Below the pieces are notes generated by a model. It was given only the letters and a program-made list of their open reading frames with translations, was not told the DNA's origin and did no database searches. 12,610 bases of DNA from assembly GCA_014380155.1 (NCBI GenBank), contig JACMKJ010000269.1, positions 1 to 12,610 on the forward strand, in the 5' to 3' direction. A program made the translations under genes and the position numbers. Shown in pieces: positions 5,898 through 11,807 of the stretch. This stretch comes from Rhizobacter sp. (lineage in GTDB: Bacteria > Pseudomonadota > Gammaproteobacteria > Burkholderiales > Burkholderiaceae_C). How positions within the stretch are numbered: position 1 is the first letter of the stretch; each line of letters begins with the position of its first letter.

Positions 5898-7991
5898 CTA
5901 CTTCTTGATCAGTCGCACCACGCTGCTCGGCGCTGGCGCCACACCGACGCGGCTCTCGAAGCTCGGCGAGTCGAGCGCTGGGGCGTAGAGAAAGCCCTGG
6001 AACTCGTCGCAGCCTGCGTCGAGCAGGAACTGCCGTTGCGGCTCGGTCTCGACGCCTTCGGCGATCACGCGCAGGTTCATCGCGCGGCCGAGCTGGATGA
6101 TGGCGTTGACGATGGCCACGTCGCCCGCATCGCCCGGCAGGTGGCTCACGAAGCTGCGGTCGATCTTCAGGCGGTGGATGGGAAAGCGCTTGAGGTAGCC
6201 GAGACTCGAATAGCCGGTGCCGAAGTCGTCGATCGCCAGCTGCACCCCAAGCGTGGCCAAGGCCTGCAACCGGTGCAGCGCGTCTTGGGCGTCGTGGATC
6301 AGGATCGATTCGGTCAGCTCCAGCTCTAGCAGCTGTGGCGGCAGGTGGGCCGCCTTCAGCTCGCGCGCCACACGCTCAGGGAAATCGGGTTGCTGGAACT
6401 GCAGCGCCGACACATTGATCGACACCGGCATGGCCACGCCATTGGCGCGCCACGCGGCGGCTTGCCGAACCGCCTGCCCCAGCACCCAGTCGCCAATGGC
6501 GATGATGAAGCCGCTCTCTTCGGCCACCGGAATGAACTCACCTGGCGACACCTCGCCCAGCACCGGGTCGCGCCAGCGGATCAGCGCCTCGGCGCCCACC
6601 ACCGCGCCGGTGCGCAGGTCGATCTGCGGCTGGTAATGCAGGCGGAACAAACCGCTCACCAGCGCCTGGCGCATGGCGTGGTCGATCTGCATGTGCGAGC
6701 GCTGCACCACGTCGGTTTGCGTCTGGTGGAAGCGAAAGCTCGCACGGCCCGCGTCTTTAACGCGGTGCATGGCGGCGTCGGCGCGGCGCATCAGCTCGTC
6801 GAGGCTGTCACCATCGGTCGGGCACAAGGCCACGCCGATGCTGCAGGTGACGGTGAAGCTCTGCGCGTCAAGCGTGAACGGCCGCGCCATCGCATCGAGC
6901 ACCCGGCGAGCGGTGGCTTCGGCGCCGGCGGCGTCGGCGTGGTGAACCAGCAGCACGAATTCGTCGCCACCGAGGCGCGCCACGGTGTCGACGTTGCGCA
7001 GGCAGGCCTTGATGCGCTCGGTCACTTCGAGCAACACACGGTCGCCCAGACCCATGCCGAGGGTGTCGTTGACGTGTTTGAAACGGTCGAGGTTGAGCAC
7101 CATCAACGCAAACGGCTGGCCGTTGCGTTGCGCCATGGCGAGCGCAAACTCGACGCGGTCGGCCAGCAAACGACGGTTGGGCAAGCCGGTCAGCGCGTCG
7201 GTGTGCGACAGCTCCTCGATGCGCTGCTTGGCGGCGAGTTTCTCGCTGATGTCGCGAAAGGAAAACACGCGCCCGATCGGCTGGCCGCGGCTGCACTGCG
7301 GCAGCGTCACGCGCTCGATCACCTTGCCCGAGTGCAGGGTGAGCACATCCGTGGTCTGCAGCAGGGCGGCGTCCATGATGGCGTTGAGGCGGCGGGTGTA
7401 GTCGTCACCGTCATTGCCCTGCGAGACCACGCTGCGGCGCATCCAGTCTTGCACCGCGCGATCGTCGCGCTGGGCCAGCAGCTCTTCGGGCAGGCCCCAC
7501 AAGGTGGCAAAGCGGCGGTTGAAGTTGCGGATGGCACCGCCCAGGTCGGTGACCAGAACGCCGTCGGCGCTCGATTCGAGCGTGGCACGCAGCTCGGCCA
7601 CGCGTGTCTCCAGCTCGTCTTCGGTGCGGCGCTGGGTGCTCAGGTCGCGCAGCGTGACCACCAGCACGTCTTCGGTGCCGAGGCGGCTCACGCGGCGGGT
7701 GACGGGCACGATGGCGCCGTCGAAACGGCGCACCACGCTGTCGGACAGGATGGCATCGGTGAGCCCGGCGGCCACCTCGTTCCAGAACACGATGTCTTCG
7801 GCGGTGGCGCTCAGGTCGGCCGCGGCCCGACCGCGCAGCGACCATGCATCGATGCCCAGCAGGCTGCCGGCGGCGGTGTTCGCGGCGACGATGTGCAAGG
7901 TGGTGGCGTCGACCAGCCACACCGGATCGAGCAAGCCTTCGATCAATGCCGACCAGTGTTCGAGTTCGGCCTCTCGCGCCGCGGCGCTCAC
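5898..7991 (-). CDS. PAS-PAS-GGDEF-EAL cyclic-di-GMP signalling protein
   Basis: A 697-aa cytoplasmic protein with no membrane segment. PAS-like sensor domains lie at about 10-120 and 130-250, the second followed by a signalling helix into the GGDEF domain (262-420), then EAL (435-675). The GGDEF core GGDEF is intact at 341-345 with the inhibitory site RNVD at 332-335. However, the first Asp of the DxD metal loop is Asn300 (LNLDRFKHVND) and the usual GH is GM (313), so cyclase activity may be weak. The EAL domain has every expected motif: EAL 468-470, Asn526, ELTES 558-562, DDFGTGYSSL 588-597, LKID 608-611, EGVET 645-649 and QGF 665-667. It should therefore hydrolyse c-di-GMP to pGpG. It starts with GTG at 7991, overlapping the stop of the HD-GYP gene by four bases. 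Confidence 0.95.
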   Translation of the reverse strand: MSAAAREAELEHWSALIEGLLDPVWLVDATTLHIVAANTAAGSLLGIDAWSLRGRAAADLSATAEDIVFWNEVAAGLTDAILSDSVVRRFDGAIVPVTRRVSRLGTEDVLVVTLRDLSTQRRTEDELETRVAELRATLESSADGVLVTDLGGAIRNFNRRFATLWGLPEELLAQRDDRAVQDWMRRSVVSQGNDGDDYTRRLNAIMDAALLQTTDVLTLHSGKVIERVTLPQCSRGQPIGRVFSFRDISEKLAAKQRIEELSHTDALTGLPNRRLLADRVEFALAMAQRNGQPFALMVLNLDRFKHVNDTLGMGLGDRVLLEVTERIKACLRNVDTVARLGGDEFVLLVHHADAAGAEATARRVLDAMARPFTLDAQSFTVTCSIGVALCPTDGDSLDELMRRADAAMHRVKDAGRASFRFHQTQTDVVQRSHMQIDHAMRQALVSGLFRLHYQPQIDLRTGAVVGAEALIRWRDPVLGEVSPGEFIPVAEESGFIIAIGDWVLGQAVRQAAAWRANGVAMPVSINVSALQFQQPDFPERVARELKAAHLPPQLLELELTESILIHDAQDALHRLQALATLGVQLAIDDFGTGYSSLGYLKRFPIHRLKIDRSFVSHLPGDAGDVAIVNAIIQLGRAMNLRVIAEGVETEPQRQFLLDAGCDEFQGFLYAPALDSPSFESRVGVAPAPSSVVRLIKK

Positions 7992-9289
7992 GCGGCCATC
8001 TCCACCGCCGCCAGGTCAGGCTCAAAGAAGTAAGCCACCCGCGGGCGCGGTGACAGGTACTCCAGCGACTCGGTGGGCAACTGCTGCGGCTTCAGGCTGC
8101 GGCGGATGCCCAGGCGGGGCTCGCATTCGAGGTTGAGCAACAAGGCCTCGTCGCGCGACACGCGCGGCTCGTGCACCATCACGCGCGGCTTCAGCGGCCG
8201 CGTCGAGTTGACCGAGACCACCATCGCATAACGGTCGTCGGTGAGCTGCACCACCGAGCCGGGCGGGTAGACACCCATCATCTTGATGAATGCGCCGAGG
8301 ATGGCGGTGTCGTAGCGGTTCTTTCCCTGAGCAAAAAGCAAGGACAGCGCCTCGTGCGGCGTGAGCGCGCGCGAAGGCACGTGTGGGTTGCACATGTTGT
8401 CGTAGCGGTTGACCAGCGAGACGATGCGCGCGGCCGTGGTCATGCGGTCGCTGTTGAGCTTGAGCGGGAAGCCGCTGCCGTCGGCGTGCTCATGGTGCTG
8501 CGCGATCACCAGCGTGGCGCCCGACTTGAGGCCCATCTTCTTGGCCAGCGTGACGCCGTGCGCCACGTGCTCTTGGTAAAACTGGTTTTCAGCCGGGGTG
8601 AAGTGTTCTTCGCGGTGGCGCACCCGCTCGGGCAGCTCGATCTTGCCGATGTCGTGCAGCATCGAGCCCACGCCCAGGTCGACCATCTCGGCGGCCGACA
8701 AACCAAAGGTCTTGCCCATCAGCAGCGAGATCACCGCCACGTTGACGGCGTGCAGCGAGGCTTTGTCGCCGGCACCTTCGGTGAGCAGGCGAATGCACAT
8801 TTCCTGCTGGCCGATCATCTTGTCGACAAAGGCCTGGGCCAGCGCTTCGGTTTGTTCGCGTGCCTCTTGCGGCTTGGTGGGCACCAGGTCGATGGCGTGT
8901 TTGCAGGCCTTGGTGGCCTCGGCAAACTGGTGTTCGCACAGTTGCAGCGAGGCGCGCTGCGTCACGAGGGCCTCGCGGCGCTGGCGGCGCTCGGTGGCTT
9001 CGGGCGGTTCGACCTTGGCCGGCGCTGCGGAGGGGGCCACCACATCGCTCATTGGCACCGATGCCAGGGGCATGCTCGTGACTGAACCCGCATCAACATC
9101 GCTTTTCTCAGGGCTCCATCGCACACGCGGCTTGCCCAAGGAACGGATGGTGGCGATCTGGGCCGCCGAGCCGATCTTGAAGCTGCTCAGCGGAAAAGGA
9201 TGGGACATCCATCCACCTTCGAGGTGGACGAACATCCCAATGCGCAGTTGCGCAACGTCAATCAGCGATGGTGTTGATACTTCTTTCAT
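7988..9289 (-). CDS. DUF3391/HD-GYP domain protein (c-di-GMP phosphodiesterase family)
   Basis: A 433-aa cytoplasmic protein. Residues 8-60 begin the DUF3391 region (DVAQLRIGMFVHLEGGWMSHPF). A poorly conserved, Pro/Ala/charged linker runs to about 150, and the HD-GYP domain spans about 155-340. His180, the pair LHDIGK with His212/Asp213 and Lys216, His241 (EHVAHG), and HHE with DGSGFP (265-275) line up with the family. Phe274 replaces the Tyr of GYP. Asn294 (LVNRYDN) stands where the family usually has a metal-binding Asp, so activity is uncertain. A C-terminal extension of about 90 residues follows. HD-GYP enzymes typically convert c-di-GMP or pGpG to GMP. It is the first gene of a two-gene unit with the GGDEF-EAL protein. 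No good ribosome site precedes the ATG at 9289. Confidence 0.93.
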   Translation of the reverse strand: MKEVSTPSLIDVAQLRIGMFVHLEGGWMSHPFPLSSFKIGSAAQIATIRSLGKPRVRWSPEKSDVDAGSVTSMPLASVPMSDVVAPSAAPAKVEPPEATERRQRREALVTQRASLQLCEHQFAEATKACKHAIDLVPTKPQEAREQTEALAQAFVDKMIGQQEMCIRLLTEGAGDKASLHAVNVAVISLLMGKTFGLSAAEMVDLGVGSMLHDIGKIELPERVRHREEHFTPAENQFYQEHVAHGVTLAKKMGLKSGATLVIAQHHEHADGSGFPLKLNSDRMTTAARIVSLVNRYDNMCNPHVPSRALTPHEALSLLFAQGKNRYDTAILGAFIKMMGVYPPGSVVQLTDDRYAMVVSVNSTRPLKPRVMVHEPRVSRDEALLLNLECEPRLGIRRSLKPQQLPTESLEYLSPRPRVAYFFEPDLAAVEMAA

Positions 9290-9477
9290 GCCGGTAGCCG
9301 GGCGGCTCCGTGAATCTGCAGCTTGTGTTTCTTTTCGGCGGCCGCTCCCTCTTACTTGAACCGATTATGTTCAGCCACCCCAGGAACACACCTGCTACAT
9401 CTGACAGTGCGCGGCAGTGCGATTCGGCAGTTCGTGCGGTATTGCGCACTCGGCAGGGCAGCCTGGCGCCGGCCCCC
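9290..9477 (-). promoter_or_regulatory. Upstream region of the c-di-GMP gene pair
   Basis: This 188-base gap holds two promoter candidates for the leftward HD-GYP gene. One is CATAAT (9369-9364 on the minus strand, five of six -10 matches) with no convincing -35. The other resembles a flagellar sigma-28 site: TCAAGTAA (9359-9352), 12 bases, then GCCGAAAA (9339-9332). Nearer the lrp-like stop, GTGCG (9434-9438) and CGCAC (9445-9449) form a short hairpin, and AGTGCGC (9406-9412) is inverted at 9444-9450. These may end the regulator transcript, though no T-run follows. No further gene is seen. Confidence 0.35.
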
Positions 9478-9918
9478 TCAGCGTTCGATGCGCGTCGACA
9501 ACACGATGGCCGAGTTGGTGCGCTCCACGCCATCGAGCGCGCCGATGCGGTCGATCAGCGCATCGAGCTCGCCGATGGAGTGGGCAGCCACCACCGCGAT
9601 GAGGTCGAACGGGCCGCTCACAGAATGCAGCACGCGCACCTCGGCGATCTTGCGCAAGGCCTGCTCGATGGTGCCGCTCTGGCGCGGCGCCACGGTGACG
9701 AACACATGGGCGCGCACCAGCGCTGCTTCGGCGGCATCGGGCACGACCACGGTGTAGCCGACCACCACCCGCTGGCGCTCCAGGCGCTCGATGCGGCTTT
9801 GCACGGTGGTGCGCGACAGGCCCAGCGCGCGCGCCAGCTGAGCCACCGGGGCACGGGCGTTTTCGCGCAGCAGGGCGAGCAGGGCGCGGTCGGTTCCGTC
9901 GAGCGGCGTTATCGGCAT
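9478..9918 (-). CDS. Lrp/AsnC family transcriptional regulator
   Basis: A 146-aa regulator of the feast/famine family. The N-terminal helix-turn-helix is at about residues 8-55, with the phrase LDGTDRALLALLRENARAPVAQLA and the recognition helix LSRTTVQSRIERLE. The C-terminal RAM ligand-binding/oligomerisation domain runs from about 65 to 140, with HVFVTVAP, VLHSVSGPFDLIAVVAAHS and GVERTNSAIVLS. I take ATG at 9918; a TTG three codons upstream (9927) is possible, and neither has a clear Shine-Dalgarno. It is divergent from a saccharopine-dehydrogenase-family gene, so local control of that amino-acid catabolic gene is likely; the ligand is probably an amino acid, perhaps lysine, by inference from context. 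Confidence 0.92.
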   Translation of the reverse strand: MPITPLDGTDRALLALLRENARAPVAQLARALGLSRTTVQSRIERLERQRVVVGYTVVVPDAAEAALVRAHVFVTVAPRQSGTIEQALRKIAEVRVLHSVSGPFDLIAVVAAHSIGELDALIDRIGALDGVERTNSAIVLSTRIER

Positions 9919-9948
9919 ATAAATCAAGAGTGATCGGCAATACGCCGA
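9911..9948. promoter_or_regulatory. Repeated ATCGGCA boxes between the Lrp-type and saccharopine-dehydrogenase-like genes
   Basis: ATCGGCATA (9911-9919) recurs as ATCGGCAATA (9933-9942), with starts 22 bases apart, about two helical turns. The second copy is half of the palindrome TCGGC-AATAC-GCCGA (9934-9948). The first copy overlaps the regulator's own ATG. Phased, partly palindromic boxes next to a divergent target are what Lrp-type octamers bind, so this is a candidate operator for autoregulation and target control. Confidence 0.4.
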
Positions 9949-10041
9949 AATATGCGCGTCGATACGTCATAAGTCCAGCTGCCATTTGCACGCAGGCTTA
10001 GCAGAATCGAAGCCATTGTTTGTACACAGCAGGGCTTGGTC

Positions 10042-11157
10042 ATGAAAAACATTCTGGTCATTGGCGGCGGCAAGATCGGCTCGGTGGTGGCGGCCTTGCT
10101 CGTCAACGCCAGCGGCGACACACGCTACCGCGTGACGGTGGCCGACCGTTCGGCCGCACAGCTCGCCGACGTGCAACGCGAAACTCCCTCGCCCGAGCTC
10201 GACACCCTGGTGCTCGACGTCAACGACGGCGCCCAGCTGCGCGCCGCGCTGCAAGGCCGCTTTGCCGTGCTGAGCGCCGCGCCCTACCACCTGACCGTGA
10301 AAGTCGCCGAAGCCGCCCGCGAAGCCGGCGTTCACTACCTCGACCTCACCGAAGATGTCGCCAGCACCCGCCGCATCCGCGAGCTGGCCGTGGGCGCAAG
10401 CAGCAGCTTCATTCCGCAGTGCGGCCTCGCCCCGGGTTTCATCTCCATCGTGGCGGCCGACCTGGCCCGACAGTTCGACAGCCTCGACAGCGTGCGCATG
10501 CGTGTCGGCGCCCTGCCCGCCTACCCGAGCAACGCACTGAACTACAACCTGACCTGGAGCACCGAGGGCGTCATCAACGAGTACTGCGAGCCTTGCGAGG
10601 CCATCGTCAATGGCCGCATCACCGAAGTGCCAGCGCTCGAAGAGCGTGAAGAGTTTTCGCTTGACGGCGTGTTGTACGAAGCCTTCAACACCTCGGGTGG
10701 CCTGGGCACGCTGTGCGAAACCTTGGAAGGCAAGGTGCGCACGCTCAATTACCGCACCATCCGCTACCCCGGCCACGCGGCGATCATGAAAGCGCTGCTG
10801 CACGACCTGCGCCTGCGCGACCGCCGCGACGTGCTGAAAGACATTCTCGAGAACTCACTGCCCGCCACCATGCAAGACGTGGTGATCGTCTTCGTGACGG
10901 TGGCCGGCCAGCGAGAGGGCCGTCTGCAACAAGACACCTACGCCCGCAAGATCTACAGCCACGTGCTGGCCGGGCGCATGCGCAGCGCCATCCAGATCAC
11001 CACCGCGAGCAGCCTGTGCGCCATGCTCGACATGCTGGCCACCGGCCAGCTGCCGCAGAGCGGCTTCGTGCGGCAAGAAGATGTGCGCTTGGACGACTTT
11101 CTCGCCAACCGCTTCGGCCACGTCTACGCCATGGACGAGTTGGCGCACGCAGCCTGA
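10042..11157 (+). CDS. Saccharopine dehydrogenase family protein (possible L-lysine 6-dehydrogenase-like)
   Basis: A 371-aa NAD(P)-dependent oxidoreductase. The Rossmann fingerprint GGGKIG is at residues 8-13, and Asp35 ends the second strand (VTVADRS), favouring NAD. SAAPYHLTVKVAEAAREAG and HYLDLTEDV (78-106) and CGLAPGFISIVAADLA are typical of the saccharopine dehydrogenase/homospermidine synthase superfamily. The length suits the bacterial stand-alone enzymes of about 370 residues, which include lysine 6-dehydrogenases and saccharopine dehydrogenases. Both reactions yield 2-aminoadipate semialdehyde in lysine catabolism, and sequence alone does not separate them. ATG at 10042 is preceded by CAGGG seven bases upstream; an in-frame TTG two codons earlier (10036) is less likely. 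It is divergent from an Lrp-type regulator and its stop is six bases from that of a convergent gene. Confidence 0.88.
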   Translation: MKNILVIGGGKIGSVVAALLVNASGDTRYRVTVADRSAAQLADVQRETPSPELDTLVLDVNDGAQLRAALQGRFAVLSAAPYHLTVKVAEAAREAGVHYLDLTEDVASTRRIRELAVGASSSFIPQCGLAPGFISIVAADLARQFDSLDSVRMRVGALPAYPSNALNYNLTWSTEGVINEYCEPCEAIVNGRITEVPALEEREEFSLDGVLYEAFNTSGGLGTLCETLEGKVRTLNYRTIRYPGHAAIMKALLHDLRLRDRRDVLKDILENSLPATMQDVVIVFVTVAGQREGRLQQDTYARKIYSHVLAGRMRSAIQITTASSLCAMLDMLATGQLPQSGFVRQEDVRLDDFLANRFGHVYAMDELAHAA

Positions 11158-11163
11158 GGCAGC

Positions 11164-11736
11164 CTATCTGCAGCGGCCACTGGCCGCATCGAGCACCAGC
11201 AGCGGCAGCGCGAGCAAGCCCATGTTGGCGTTGGCGTAGCCGCCCTCGCCTCCCTTGAGGCAGTCACCGCGCGCGCCAGAGGCGATGCCCTTTCGAAGCG
11301 CCTCCTGCGCGCCGGCAGGCGCATTCCCGAGCTGTTCATCCACCCGCGTCGCCAAACCCTTCTGGCGCGCGGACTCGCGTACAGCGCGTTGGACAGCGTC
11401 TGCGCGCAAGGCCGGCTCGGTCGCAGCGGGCGCGGCACTCTCGGTCGGCGGCGCTTCGACCTGGGTGATTTGCGGGGCGGCGGCGGGCTGTGCAGAAGTT
11501 TCGATGCTGCGTTGAACTCGACGCGCCGGGCCTCGATCCGGCAACCGGGTCACAGGCGTCACCACAGGCTCTTGCGCAAGGGGCGCCGCAATCCACCGCG
11601 TGGACATCGCGGGCGTTTGAGGCACTGCGATGTCGACACCCACGCGCAACGAAATTCCCCATCCAAGCAGCAGCGCGTGCAGTGCACACACGGTGGCCAC
11701 GACGGGGCCAATTCTGCGTAGCGGGACGGCTTTCAT
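11164..11736 (-). CDS. Membrane-anchored Pro/Ala-rich hypothetical protein with a C-terminal Cys pair
   Basis: I do not recognise a named family. From the ATG at 11736 the protein has 190 residues. A short basic start (MKAVPLRR) is followed by one membrane segment, about 9-28 (IGPVVATVCALHALLLGWGI), giving an N-in anchor with the rest in the periplasm. The middle (40-115) is rich in Pro, Ala and Thr, and a helix-prone stretch runs through 110-150. The end carries GDCLKGGEGGYANANMGLLALP...ASGRCR with Cys159 and Cys189, which could form a disulfide. The anchor plus Pro-rich spacer recalls TonB-like proteins, but I see no TonB C-terminal domain. I have a memory of similar DC-KG...GLL-LP...C tails in Burkholderiales hypothetical proteins. 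Longer starts at 11766 and 11790 would overlap the thiolase promoter region. Confidence 0.7.
   Translation of the reverse strand: MKAVPLRRIGPVVATVCALHALLLGWGISLRVGVDIAVPQTPAMSTRWIAAPLAQEPVVTPVTRLPDRGPARRVQRSIETSAQPAAAPQITQVEAPPTESAAPAATEPALRADAVQRAVRESARQKGLATRVDEQLGNAPAGAQEALRKGIASGARGDCLKGGEGGYANANMGLLALPLLVLDAASGRCR
11173..11187. terminator. Perfect stem-loop just after the saccharopine-dehydrogenase-like stop
   Basis: GCGGCC (11173-11178) pairs with GGCCGC (11182-11187), 15 bases after the upstream stop and inside the last codons of the convergent hypothetical gene. The gap between the two stops is only six bases, so a coding-region hairpin is the only nearby candidate. There is no T-run. 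Confidence 0.3.
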
Positions 11737-11763
11737 GACGGGCCATGGTAGCGATGCGCGCAC

Positions 11764-11769
11764 CATAAT
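11764..11769 (+). promoter_or_regulatory. Candidate -10 element of the thiolase gene
   Basis: CATAAT matches five of six -10 positions and would place the transcript start about 30 bases before the thiolase ATG. No good -35 hexamer is found 15-18 bases upstream, which would fit an activator-dependent promoter. The element lies in the 71-base gap between the divergent hypothetical gene and the thiolase. Confidence 0.35.
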
Positions 11770-11807
11770 TCGACCAAACACTCGCTTCAACTTCGCCGGG
11801 AGACACC

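Noticed and set aside
6345..8033. Long open frame of 562 codons on the plus strand
   Set aside because: It is antisense to the GGDEF-EAL gene, whose motifs are complete. Its composition is rich in His, Ala, Gly and Gln with no domain.
8171..9085. Open frame of 304 codons on the plus strand
   Set aside because: It is antisense to the HD-GYP gene and shows the same shadow composition.
9406..9450. Inverted AGTGCGC/GCGCACT with repeated CGGCAG words as a possible small RNA
   Set aside because: No promoter or T-run terminator frames it; the arms are short and 31 bases apart, which GC-rich sequence can give by chance.
9967..10803. Open frame of 278 codons on the minus strand
   Set aside because: It is antisense to the saccharopine-dehydrogenase-like gene and has no domain or ribosome site.
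11737..11790. 18-residue extension of the membrane-anchored hypothetical protein
   Set aside because: It would cover the thiolase -10 candidate and place extra Arg-rich sequence before an otherwise well-formed membrane anchor. Not excluded, but less likely.
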